64,000 bases of DNA, taken from Spironucleus salmonicida. Taxonomy: Eukaryota > Fornicata > Diplomonadida > Hexamitidae. The notes beneath the pieces were generated by a model. The model did not search any database and was not told where the DNA came from. It was given only the letters and a program-made list of their open reading frames with translations. Made by a program: the position numbers and the translations under genes. Every line of letters starts with the position of its first letter. Position 1 is the first letter of the stretch. Below are positions 47,781-59,585 of the stretch, piece after piece. The stretch is from contig CM035322.1 in NCBI GenBank assembly GCA_000497125.2, positions 1,186,001 to 1,250,000 of the forward strand, given 5' to 3'.

Positions 47781-49295
47781 TCACTGTACCATTTCCTACA
47801 CTCTTTTCCACTCGATACTGCCTTCGATTGCGTCTTCCAAGACACACTCAACGTTGCCTTCTTCGAGCATCAACACGCTGCGATTTTTCTTCGCTTGTTC
47901 GTTCTGATCAACCGAGATTGCTTGCGTAAAAAGTTAGATTGCACGCGATTAACTACCATTTTTATAGGCCAAAACACCTAAATTTGTGAGCGAGTCTGAA
48001 TTTGTCTAGTCGGAAATCAATGAGCACTCAAATGCCTCCTGTGCAGCAAGAAAATCGCTAGTTTTCAAAAAGCAAATTCCGATATTCAAAAAAATTTCAG
48101 AGCGGAGTCTACGAATTCTATCGGATTGTAAGGGCAAGGTGGAAGTTGGCACTGAGCTTTAGAAACCTATTTTTGAAGGAAATGACCCGGTTTTCTAGAG
48201 AGCTGTAAGGAAAGAAATGAAAGCATTCCCCAGGAGGTCATCTTTCAGTTAACAGACTCCAAGATTGTTCCATATAGACGCATCGTTTGAACGGATTAAT
48301 AGGAGACGCTTGTATAACTAAATTGCATCCTTTTCGCACAAAAACGAGTTCTAGCGCTACCATCCCGAAGAGATTAACGCGGCCGCGCCAGACAGCGCTT
48401 CTAGAGACCCAGGATCTATTTGCAACGCCTATGAGTAGTAGTTAAGCGCCTACGTGCCGTCTTAAGTAATTTCAGCCAAACGTGCAGCAGCGAGAGGTAC
48501 ATGCGGGGAAGTCTGAAACTAGAGTTCTGCCTCCTTGAGAATTACTTTTGCGTTAGCAAACTGCTTTCTACATGCCAGCGCTTGGCTGAGTTTCAAAATC
48601 GAATCCTCGCGATTCAGGAAGCGCAACGCGGCCCGTAAATGCCGCTCAGCCTCCTCGTAGTTCCCTAGCAGATAGTATGCCCGTGCGGCGCGATCGCAGT
48701 AGAACCAGTCGGATCCCCTGGCCTCTCCGTAGTGTTACAGAAACGCGAGCGCTTTCGCAGGGTTCGGCGTGACGTCGGAGTCGTTCAGGGGCTACAACCG
48801 CAACAGGTAGTTTACAAATACCCTACCGAATACGGGTTTTCCGCCGTAGCTCTCTGGGATCTTGTCAGAGTACTGGAAGTTGTTCACAGTAGCGGTACCC
48901 ATACGCGTCATATGGCCAGTGCGCCGTCCAGATTGCAGCGCTCCAGTAGCGATTCTGGAAGAGCCGAGTCGGGACGCGGACTTCGACGCCGGGCGCCCCA
49001 TCGCTGCGGTTAGCGGCCGCACGAAGCCCGAATTCAGGCGGGAGCTGGGCCGGAAGCTTGTGGGGAGCGTCCCGGGAATGTTAAGATTCTGACCTAGTGC
49101 CTCCTAAAAATCGGCTAGCGAGTTCTCCTCGAACTCGGTTTCGTCAAAGTATGATAGTTCAGTCTGTGCCTGGGTCTTGATTAGCAGTGCAAACTGATCT
49201 GCATGGTTAATTTTAAGAAGTTGCTCGGCTATGTCGATCGCTGCTGCGTAATCGTAACGGCGCAGGGCCATGTAGGCTAGCTGGATTGGGTCCAT
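47781..49295 (-). CDS. TTC8: BBS8/TTC8, BBSome subunit
   Basis: 504 residues. The N-terminus MDPIQLAYMALRRYDYAAAI with LIKTQAQTELSYFDE matches BBS8. The Arg-Pro/Thr repeats typical of its linker follow (SGFVRPLTAAMGRPASKSAS, RMGTATVNN). TPRs then run to the end (SDWFYCDRAARAYYLLGNYE, SIWNNLGVCQLKDD, IFLNIGICFLKTSDFLAAQE). BBS8 is a core BBSome subunit that links membrane cargo to IFT in cilia. The gene is GC-rich with few TAR codons in the first half. Divergent from the ankyrin gene (143 bp). Confidence 0.92.
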
Positions 49296-49438
49296 TTGAG
49301 AAATTGAACGAATACTTGAATATTATATGCAAAATAAGGTATAATTTGGTAATTTTGTGATTATGACATTATATGGTTAAATAATAAATAAAAATCAGGG
49401 TTAGAATTAGAGTAGATTCTTCATATTCCCCTCTAACA

Positions 49439-50365
49439 ATGAGATTTCTATGCGGACCAAACAAACTTCACATCTGGTTCAAGGCTGCAACGCTTGATGA
49501 CAGTGACTATTTGAAGCAGAATATGAAGAGCTTTGCAAACAGAAAAGACACGCGTCAGACCTCGAATGAGTCAAAAGCAATATTTGGAACCGCTGCAATT
49601 CATATAGCGGCTATATTTTAGAAATCCAATGCAATATAAGTTTTATTGGAAGAAGAGGTGCGTTCTAGGACAGATTCACCGTTAACTATTAAGACATCTC
49701 TTCTGCCTGCCGCAGCTGGAATTTAATTATCATCAGGTTAAGACTGTCTACATTTAGCGATTGCACGCGGCAATTTTGATTAAGTTAGAATAATACTTTA
49801 GTTTTGTGCTCTTAATCCTCAGAAAACAGTTATTGGTAATATCGATGATGATAACATTAGTCATTTAATGCTACTTTGTTATTTTCCATTGTAAAAGTAA
49901 ATTGAAGATCTTATTAAATAATAAAGTATTCTAAGCGAATTCTCTATTTGCATTAAAGGAAAGGGTGCCATTCATATTTGTTGCTAATTAGGTCGTTGGG
50001 ATACTATAAGAGTTTTTGTTCAATTATGTAGCTAGTTTAGTTAATTGGTAGAATACCTTTATATTTAAGTTGTAGCTACACATGATAGAAAGACTATCTT
50101 TGATTACTTAAATGAAGTTATAGATTTTGAGAAATGTGAAAGTTCATTAAAGGCAAAAGATATTTGTAAGGAAATGGTAAATACTTTATTACCTCATGCA
50201 ATCAAGTTTATGTAAAACGATATGAAAAAATATGGTCTTCAACTCAGCGAATTTTATAAAGTTCATGATGAAAATATAGAGACAGTGCTCGAAGAATTAG
50301 ATTTTAACACGTTTGGAAATAATTATAAGGAAGAAATTTAAGATAAATCTGAAAAAGTTGAGTGA
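49439..50365 (+). CDS. Ankyrin-repeat protein, 308 residues
   Basis: Ankyrin-type helices: GTAAIHIAAIFQKSNAIQVL, then GQDCLHLAIARGNFDQVRII, ISHLMLLCYFPLQKQIEDLI, and GAIHICCQLGRWDTIRVFVQ, giving about four to five repeats between residues 45 and 220. A helical C-terminus follows. No catalytic domain. It shares a divergent gap with BBS8, so a ciliary adaptor role is possible but unproven. Confidence 0.72.
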
Positions 50366-50403
50366 TTTATAATATATTATTAAAATATACCATTTCAAAT
50401 CAA

Positions 50404-53247
50404 ATGGAGTTACCTATATTCCAGCCAGTTTCTGATAATTAGGTTAAGGATAATATTATACTTGTAACAGAGAGTAATAACATTCAATACACAATTTATC
50501 AGGACTCTAGTAGCAATAATGACTTTGTAATTACAGTTTTTAATAAATAAAATACCATTGCTGCTATCACAATTAAACCAGGATTCTTTTCAATTCCTAA
50601 CGTGTTCAAATGTTCACAATCTGGATATTGGTTAGCATTATCATTTATGGATTAAAAAATTTCAAAAGGGGAGTTTTATCTGATTTATCTAAATTCGAAG
50701 TCTAAACTTGTTTCTAAAAAGGTTAAATAACATACAAAACCTATTACAGCATTTAATTTCATTAATAATTTTGATTCAAATTCAACACTAGTTTAAGAAA
50801 AAATTGAGTAAACGTCACCCGAATTTCTATTTGGTAATAGTCTTGGTGAAGTATTTGGGGGCCAATATATGCAAAAAGAAATAACTATTAATTTATTAAA
50901 GTAATTTAAAGCTGCTGACATTTTGACATTTAGGTAACTTGCTCCAAATAGAATTCTTAATATCTAGTCTGTTTTTACACAGAAATATTTATTTATTATA
51001 ATTAATTGCGGTTTACAAATTAATATTTATAAAATTAAAAAGTAATCAATTTTAATATCATAATTCAAATCAACAGAATAGGACTTAGAGCTAGCATCTA
51101 TTGTTAGTGATGGAAAAATACCAACATAGTTTTTTGATTGCTTGGTGTATAAAAATACATATAAATTCTTATGGCTAACAAATGGTGGCAAAAATAAATA
51201 ACTTAACTTTCATGAACTAAAAATAAATCTAATTACTAATGAGTGCTCTTAGCTAAGAGGAAACGTCTTAAATAAATTTTCAGATGGAAAGTTACGCGGA
51301 TTTCAGGCTTTTAACTTTTTGGGACTTATTTATACCGATTCATCTTATTATATTATTGATCTTATAACAAAATAAATATTTAATTAGTAAGATTTTAAAT
51401 TCAAGCTAGGTAATAAAGTTTAATAATTTGCTTAAAAATAAACACTGTTTGTGTTGCCCAAATAACCTAGTGATATGTAATCAATAAACTATGTTAAAAG
51501 TGTGGCGTATTGTCAAATATCATTTAAGAATGAGTAATATAATTCATGGAGCTCATTTTTGTACATAAATGATTATGAAAATGCTCTTAAATTTTCCCAG
51601 ACTGATTAATAAACAGATACTGTTTACAAAGAGTATGCTATTCATTTAATTGATAAAAATGACTTAAATAAAGCTGCACAAATTCTAGCTCTGACAAAAT
51701 GCAATTTTATAGAAAAATACTAAGAGCTCATAAGTCAAGGGTATTTTATTCTTGCTAGTTACTTTATTGAGTACCGTATTATTAAAAATATAGATGAGGG
51801 AAAACATGACGAACAATTGTTAACACTACTTTCATAAGTATAGGTAGATAGTATTATTAGAGTAATAAATAGTTATATATAGTAATAAAATTAAAAATAT
51901 GATTTAAACAAACTTTATGGAACAGATAATTTATTTTAGTTTAAAGTTGATAGTATGAAGTAAATGGAGATTGAAGATATCCTTTATGAGTGGTAAAATA
52001 AACTTAGATTATTACTAACAAATAAAAATAGTAGTATGTTCTAATTTTTACTTTAAAAAGTAATTAAAAATATGTTGTTAAATGCTAATTTAGAAAATAT
52101 ATATGCTGAGTTTTGTATGGCTAAAGAGCTTTATGAGTATCCAATTTAATATTATTTGAAGACTAGAAATTATGATTTAATTATAGATATTTATAGAAAA
52201 ACTAATATAGATTTTATATTTTAGTCATTAGATCAAGTTATTTCGCATAAGTAAATAGAATCTTTTGATATAATTTAGCGATATCTTAATGATGATCCTA
52301 TAAACTTCCCATATAATTAACTCATTACTATTTTAAAACATAACTAGCATAAAATTAATGAATAAAACTTTGTAAAATTCTCAGAATGGTATTCTTTGGT
52401 TTATATTGGAAAAAATTCAGTATTTATTCACGTCCTCATATAGATGTTGTAATAATTAAGATTGTAGGATATTGTTGTTTAGATTATTAATACAACACCA
52501 GTATTACTACATTATTAAGAAATTTTAATCTACTCATAAAAATTCTCAAATTTAAAGATTTAAATAGAATGTTTATTGAAGTTAAATAAATTTCAAGATG
52601 CTTTAGAGTTATAATTTTAGTCTTTTAGAAGTATTGATATAAGCGAAATTAAACATATAGAAGAATTTGATGAAAACTAAATCACCTTTGGAAAATTTGA
52701 TGAAGTATTTATTAGCTTTAATGAAGTATTAAGCTTTATTCGTAAAGATAAGATGTTTGAACTTAGATAAATGTATATTAAATTATTTACATGGTACATT
52801 AACATTGAAATTGTTAATTTAAATAACAGTAAAGCTATGTTTTAAGTAAGATATAAACAACTATAAATGATTTTTATAATGATTTCATAGGTAGAATTTT
52901 TACGAATTTCGGATGGAATTAAACTGATTCCTAAAGATATTAAAATTGGAGCTATTATGGGTTTAGTGAACAAATGTTATTCGTAAATAAGTAATAGAGG
53001 AGTATAGATTGATTAAATAATAGATGATGACAAAGACTAGTGCAATAATAAAGAAAATAATGCAAAGTTAGTTGTTTTTAGTGAAAAATTGTTATGCTAA
53101 AAATGTGGAAAAGACTTTAGCAAAAATTGCGACGTTGCCGTTTTTCCATGTACTCATTGCTGGCATAAAAGCTGTCTAAGTGATAATTATGATGAATGCA
53201 AGTTATGCAATGAATAAGCGATAGAAGAATGCTTTAATCCGCTGTGA
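50404..53247 (+). CDS. VPS18-like HOPS/CORVET subunit
   Basis: 947 residues, standard size. An N-terminal propeller region is followed by a long alpha-solenoid with DYENALKFSQTDQQTDTVYK, DKNDLNKAAQILALTKCNFI and EEVLSFIRKDKMFE-type segments. A C-terminal RING-H2-like finger at about 900-938 has CQKCGKDF, FPCTHCWHKSCL and CKLCNEQ. The FPCxHxxHxxCL form favours VPS18 over VPS11. Class C Vps proteins tether endosomes and lysosomes. Immediately follows the ankyrin gene (38 bp) and ends 10 bp from the convergent serine dehydratase. Confidence 0.78.
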
Positions 53248-53257
53248 TAAATTTTGC

Positions 53258-54796
53258 TCACTTCTTCTTAAGATCATCATTTTCGAGATCTTCGATGCCA
53301 ACTTATCCACCTTTATAATCATTATAATTACTCTTAACATTGGCTCTTTCGTCCATTTGCCACATTAATGCATGACCTCCAGTCGCTGTCTCTTTATACG
53401 CAGAATGCATATCCTTTCCAGTTTTATACATGATTGCAACTACTTCATCAAAAGAGACGGAATATTCAAATATACCAGTAACAGCAATAATACCACAGTT
53501 ATATGCAGCTAAAGCAGCATGCCCATTTCTTTGAATACAAGGAGCAATAACTAAACCTTCGATAGGATCACATGTTAAACCTAGTAAGTTTTCAAGAGCA
53601 TTCTTTGCAGCTTATTCATACATCTATAAAACTTGTGAAAGAGTTACATTATCATTTCCAGGGCACAATTTTAACTCCAGATAAACAACTGCCGCGGCGG
53701 CCATTGAACATGCTACACCTACTTCAGCTTAGCATCCAGCTTCAGCTCCAGATACAGAGGCATTAGCTCTACAGATATTGCCGATTACACCGGCAACAGC
53801 TAAAGCATCGCAGATCAAACGATTGACAATAGTTTTAGGAACCTAGCGGGACATTTTATGCTTGTAATAAAAGTATAAGATTGCAGGTAAAACGCCACAC
53901 GCACCACACGTAGGGGTGGTAACAACATCATGGAAGGCAGATCCATTATTTTCGGACACAGCCAATGCATAAGCTTATATAGCAAATCTCTCACCTAAAG
54001 TACCTTTAAAGTTAAGGGCTTTAGCCTTTTCATAAAACTTATGGGCTAGGCGAGGATAAATTAAAATACCACCACAGTCGATGTCTTCAGTTTGCTTTAA
54101 ACCTACTTCTACACAAGATCTCATAGTTTCCCAACATTTTAAGAAGTGTGTCTAAATAAGAACATCCTAAATTACTTTATCATGGGCGAATTACCCTTTT
54201 AAATGCTAGTCCATAAGGATTTTAGGAAGACCTAATTTACTTAAAGGTTCTCTATTCTCAATATCATAGACTAAATGTTATAAAGTCATTTATTTTTCAG
54301 CACAGTACTTGACATAATCAGAGAACAATCTGAAGTTACCAAAAGTTGGCGTATTACCGGATGATTTTTTCTTAAGAGACTCCGAAGTATCATTAGCTGG
54401 TTTAAGATTATTAACATCTGTGGCATCACCGTCTTCAAGAATACCACCACCTACAGAATACCAAACGCGATCACCTATAACTTTATTGGCCTGATCTAAG
54501 GCTTAGAAATGTAAGCCGTTAGTATGCGCAGGCAATCTATGTTCCATATGCCATTCTATTTTGCACTTATCTCCAAGTACCTATAAAATAGCATAATCAG
54601 TTTTATGTCCAGATCCAGTTAATGCCAGAGAACCATATAAATGTGCAATATATTTAGGTGCTGAAGGATAAAGAGACTGGAATAGCTCAGCTGCTTTCTT
54701 AGGGCCCATAGTATGAGATGAAGATGGTCCAGAACCAATTTTGTATAAAGTTCTAAGAGAATCCATATCACGATGGCAGGGTTCATAGCATGCCAT
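53258..54796 (-). CDS. L-serine dehydratase, bacterial [4Fe-4S] single-chain type
   Basis: 512 residues. N-terminal beta domain: KIGSGPSSSHTMGPKKAA and LTGSGHKTDYAIL. Catalytic domain: TPTCGACGVLPAILYFYYKH, GAEAGCQAEVGVACSMAAAA, then TCDPIEGLVIAPCIQRNG. The GC..., TC... and PC... cysteines, the last two ten residues apart, are the cluster ligands of this family. It converts L-serine to pyruvate and ammonia and is oxygen-sensitive. The family is bacterial; single-chain copies in anaerobic protists are attributed to lateral transfer. Codon use is like the neighbours, so the gene is long settled. No targeting peptide. Confidence 0.95.
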
Positions 54797-55036
54797 ATTT
54801 ATACGGAGTGGAATAACTTGATAGTCTAATTTATAGTATTATAATAGAATTTATCACTGATTCACATTATAATTAATGAATTAAAAGGTATTTACATTAT
54901 AAATATTAGTTTTACGGTAAACAAAAAATTTATAACACAGTATTATATATATTAAATTTATTTAATATATTTTGTGAAATGAAGAAATCACAAATCTCAA
55001 AGTATACATAATAGTATATAAAATTCGATAGATATA

Positions 55037-57493
55037 TCATTCTTAGTCGTTAAGCAAGTTTCCTGCAACATCATCATTTCCGAACAAATCTTCGTTATTT
55101 CCCATATCAGGTTAGTCTTCTACGACTTTTAATTTATTGTCAGCAATACGAGCGGCTTGTGCAGTCTCTAATTTAGTATTGGATAATGTGTTATCATTAG
55201 ATTGACCTAAACCCCCTGCTTAAACCTTTTCTAATCTACCTTACCATTGGTTGGCTTCATCATTTTAGCCTAATGTCTATAGACAAACTATCAAGTATTT
55301 TATAGCATCAATGCATGCAGGCCATTTCTTCAAGATTTTTCTATATTCTTCGGTAGCTTCTCTAGTTTGATTAGTTTTTCTTAAGCAAGCAGCAGCAGAT
55401 AAAAACCATGTAGGAGTCAAATAATCTACTTAAGCACCCTTCTCGAAACACAACCTTGCTTACTCATATAATTCTTATCTAACATAATAGCTACCTAACC
55501 ATTTAATGATATCTAAATTATAAGGTACTAATCTATGAGCCTCCTTGAAATAATGAGCACCTTAGCTTTCTTCTCCTAAAATTTGGTGTAATTCTCCTAA
55601 TCTAGAAAAAACACAAGGATCCTGAGTGTTGTAATTTAAGTAATAAGTCTATAAGCTATTAAGCATAACTACAGCCTCTTCAATCTTAGTTAATTTTATC
55701 AAGCATTCGGCACTCATAAATAAAGCATCAGTTTGCTATGGAATTCTAGTAATGACCTTAGTAAATTGAATCAAAGCACTTTCATATTCTTGTTTCTTGA
55801 AGTAAACTAAGCCACTGTTATAAACAGCCTATAAACAGTCAGGGTTCATCTCATACGCCTCATCAAATTCTTTCAAGCTAGCATCCCAGCGATCAAGTTT
55901 TGCCAGAGTGCAACCTAGATTTACCTTAGCAAACGAGTCGAAAGGATCAACTAAAATTGCTGTTGTAGAGTGAGCAAAAGATGCTTCGAAATCACCTTTT
56001 AAATAGTGGATGAAGGCGATGTTTGTATGAACACCTCTTGGTACAAAAGTTGCATAAGGTATTTTGTTTTTCTTCTCAACAAAGTCAGTGGCTACGACTT
56101 TTTTGGCAGATAGTTGACGTTCTTTCTCCATATCCATATAATTTTATGATTTGTTATTAGTTTTGATTAGGTTTTTATCAATTCCAAGCGCTTCTGCAGC
56201 TTCTTCTTGAGGCTTTTGCTGTTCTGCAGCAGCAGCAATTGTTAAAGATATGTTACGAGAACGTTCTAAAACTTATTAAGGCACATTAATACCCATTGAA
56301 AGAGCAGACTCTAAACCAATTCTATCAATATCCATCATTGTTGTAGTTGCCTGTTCAAAGTTGTTATTTTCTAATAAGTAAAGTGCTTTAGACATTAAGA
56401 CTTAAAGTGAAAGTGTTTAGTGACCTTTTTCTTTAAGAAGATCTGCCAAACGCTCATAACCATCTATCTCTTTATTACAAATAACAGGAGCTAATAAGCG
56501 AGAAGCGGAAAGTAACTTTGAGCGCTATTCATGTCTAACAGAAGCATTGTATCTACTTAAGTCATCTAATTCATCATCACCTCCATTATTCATGACATTA
56601 TCTCCCATATACGCATTATCATCTTCATCATTATCATCAAACATATCTGGATTATCACCAATAAGCTAACATGTCTCAATTAAACGTTTAAATGCTTCCA
56701 TCATTTACCTTTAATCATTAATCGCATAGTAGCAAATTATTAATGTGTAGATAGGTTTAAATTTAGTCATCAATGCATATATATTGATTTTGTCGGTTTC
56801 TTCATTTTTACTGTTTACTAATGAAATGCTCTTAATTAAGTTCTCTTCAATGGCGTCAACTGCCTAATTCCATCGATCCAATTTGACTTAAGTAATAGCG
56901 ATCTATTGGGCAATCATTTGTCTTAATCTTGCATATTCAGGCGGTGCGACATCTAATGCCATACTATAAACTCTGTGAGCTTTTTCATAATCACTTTTAT
57001 AAAAATAAATATTACCCATAGTCATACGAACTTCAGCCATTTCCTATTTTTCACATTGCTTAAGCATTCTTTCACATTAAACTAAGGCCTAATCATATTA
57101 TTTGGCTAAGATAAATACTTTACAAACATGTCTTCTAATACAGCAATCTAATTTCATGTTAGAAGGCTACATTATTTCTTATTACTAAGTAGCAATGTGA
57201 ATTTTCTTAAGTTGTCCCAAGAAAGATAGAGATTCTTATAACTTAGCAACAGCTTACGAAAATTAATTTTAGTCACAAAGAATCATAGCATCTCTAATGT
57301 TCTGGTAAATCGAGATTTCTATTTGCTCTGCCTACTTCTCAGGCGAGGAAACATTATCCTCTTCAGGGAGCCCATCAAAGGCAGATTTTTCTTTATTTTA
57401 CTTGGAATACCCTGCTGATTTGACAGATGACATAGGTCGTGCCATCATATCAGCACCTGTTTTCAAGGATGAGGTTGGGCGGTACGGTTGCAT
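55037..57493 (-). CDS. IFT88: IFT88, intraflagellar transport B subunit
   Basis: 818 residues (human about 830). The N-terminus RPTSSLKTGADMMARPMSSV keeps the family's RPxT-type motifs. TPR arrays follow: RMTMGNIYFYKSDYEKAHRV, a long acidic insert (DNPDMFDDNDEDDNAYMGDN), then HTNIAFIHYLKGDFEASFAH, KVNLGCTLAKLDRWDASLKE, AVYNSGLVYFKKQEYESALI, and LGSYYVRQELYEQARLCFE. The tail is acidic (MGNNEDLFGND). IFT88 is an IFT-B1 core subunit needed to build cilia. The start at 57493 gives the expected N-terminus. Divergent from the CCDC148-like gene across 110 bp. Confidence 0.96.
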
Positions 57494-57521
57494 TAAAATT
57501 CGAAGCGAAATTTTCAAATAA

Positions 57522-57537
57522 TTATTATATAATATAA
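57522..57537. promoter_or_regulatory. TTATTATATAATATAA element between IFT88 and CCDC148-like genes
   Basis: A/T near-palindrome 29 bp upstream of the IFT88 ATG and about 67 bp upstream of the plus-strand gene. The best-isolated example of the recurring element, since its surroundings are less A/T-rich. Confidence 0.4.
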
Positions 57538-57603
57538 ATCATATTCCTACCAAAAAATTTACTTCCCAAAATATCATTATCTTCCAACTCCCCAACCTTC
57601 AAA

Positions 57604-58992
57604 ATGTCATTTCCGGAATTCCTGAGAACACTAAGGCGCCTACAACAGCAGGAGAAGGCAGTCACAATCGACCTCCAAACAACGATCTAGCACGCCAAGC
57701 ACTCACAGAAAATCCTGCATTTCCTGAGCCAAACTGACCGCCTGGCGGCCTAAGAGCGCGCTTCCGAGCAGCTCCGCGTATCGCAGCATCTGTAAATGCT
57801 CTCCAAGCAACTATCCATCGTTGATACGGCGATAAAATCCGCCCCATCAAATCTAAAAGCCCTGCTGCTGACGACGGAGGGAAATTTGACAGCGGCGCGG
57901 TCTGGCTGGGTCCAAGCCCGGGACGCACTGGATTTGCGCGGGCAGTCGCTTTCTGACGAAATTGAAGCTAGTTTCCGGCGCTACGAAGCCGCGGAGCGCG
58001 CTGTGAGGCTCGAAAAGCCAGTTTTGCAGGTCGCGAGGAAGCAAATTCCGGCCAAGTCGAAAATTCTACAGTAAATCAGCGATGAACTCGAGCGTATCAA
58101 GTACCCGCACGGCGGTTGGACGCAGGAGCAGCACGAGCGCTTCTACGTGCAGTGGCTTAACTCGAAAACTGGTAATCGACGCCGTTTCTGCGAGCTCCTG
58201 ACGAAAAAGCTCCCAGAATTCACCATCGGCGCCCTGCTACGCCACGACGACTTCTGCTTCCAAGTTGCAGAACTTTTGGATAAGAAGAAAAAAGAAATTT
58301 AGAAGTGGAAAGTCAAAAAAGAATTGGAATTTTCGAGCGAAAATCAAAATTTCGACGAAAATTCTCAGCCGAAAAGTGACAAAAAAGATGAGCTGAAAAT
58401 CGAAAAACTGCGCGCTTTCCGCGAGCAAAAGCTGATGGCTGCTAACGACGTTCTGAGCGAGCAACTGCGGCAGAAAATTGCAAGTTTGAAGGAGCTGAAA
58501 CGCGCAAAAATGAACGCGCAAAAAGCCTTCAAACAGCGCCAAATCGACCTCGAAATTCGCAAAAACCAGCAGCTGGAAATTGCGAATTTGGCGATTCGCG
58601 AGCAGGAGGAGGCGCTTCTGAGGCGCAAAATGGGCATCCAAACGGAGGCCGAAATCGCGAAAAAACGTCAGTCGGAAAAGCGGCTGAAAGAAACGGAAAA
58701 CGAAATTCAGCGGATTCGAATTCTGAAAAATGAAGCGATTTTGCAGAAATAGGCCGATTCTGAGCGGATTCGGAGGCTGCATGAGAACGCTCGCAGGGGC
58801 GCGCCAGAAGCTGTTCGCGACGTCGAGCGGCTTTACCGGCCCACAATGGCCCAAAAGCAGCGGATTGAGGACGTCAAAAAAGTGAAAGAAGCGAAAAAGG
58901 AGGGAAATGGCCGCTTTGGAGACGTCAACGTCGGATATGACCCGTTCGCGGTGATCCCGATAGCCGGCGGACTGAAAAGAGGCGGTTGGTGA
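57604..58992 (+). CDS. CCDC148/CCDC112-like coiled-coil protein
   Basis: 462 residues. Two coiled-coil regions flank a conserved block near residue 175: YPHGGWTQEQHERFYVQWLN, then FCELLTKKLPEFTIGALLRH. The H-G-G-W-(x)3-(D/E)-H-x-x-F motif followed by LP and an H spaced downstream is the signature of CCDC112/CCDC148 proteins, which are linked to centriolar satellites and cilia. The second half is a Lys/Arg/Glu helix (EEALLRRKMGIQTEAEIAKK). GC-rich, almost no TAR codons. It shares a promoter gap with IFT88, which supports a ciliary role. Confidence 0.72.
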
Positions 58993-59041
58993 GTTGTATA
59001 TATTATCATATAATAATTAAATGTAAACTCCACTCCAATAA

Positions 59042-59581
59042 ATGTTGATTCTACTTCTCTAGGAATAGATCACCATCGACCTACCGGCTACGAGCGTAGA
59101 GTGCTTTTTCCACTATCTGAAGTCCCCAGCCGAAGTCACCGGCTACTACTAAGTCTACCCGACCGATCCAGAGAACCCTCTGAACATCTCCTTCCAAATA
59201 TCGTCCTTCGCCACGACAGCGCTTTTCGACTCCGACAAGCCGGAGGAGACTTTCTCGTCACCAGCGCATGCCGCGGGGCTCTACAAGTTCTGCTTCACCA
59301 TTTTCGATACGCCGCAGTACCATGAAAAGCTCTTTTTCGAGCTCAATGTCATTGAAATCCGTCAGGAGCATACAAATTTCGGGGAGATTGTAGGTGAATC
59401 GGAGTAGGAGATGACACGGATCCAGACCAACTACAGGAACGCCAGAATCGCCGAGCAGCAGCTCCAAACCTCGCTAAAGTCGGGTATCTGGAAAACGTGG
59501 ATCTGGAGCATGGTGGAGGTGGCTACGTTCGCGTTCATTCTGGGCACGTAGGCGCTCTGGATCGTCAAGCTCACCAAGTGA
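59042..59581 (+). CDS. p24/EMP24 family cargo receptor
   Basis: 179 residues. Short hydrophobic start (MLILLLQEQI) as signal peptide. A GOLD domain includes SVECFFHYLKSP, VTGYYQVYPTD and the GLYKFCFTIFD strand before the coiled-coil stem (EMTRIQTNYRNARIAEQQLQ). A single C-terminal membrane helix (VEVATFAFILGTQALWIV) is followed by a very short KLTK tail. p24 proteins cycle in COPI/COPII vesicles between ER and Golgi. The tail lacks the classic FF plus KKxx signals but ends with Lys residues. The stop is 4 bp from the convergent WD gene. Confidence 0.85.
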
Positions 59582-59585
59582 GAAC

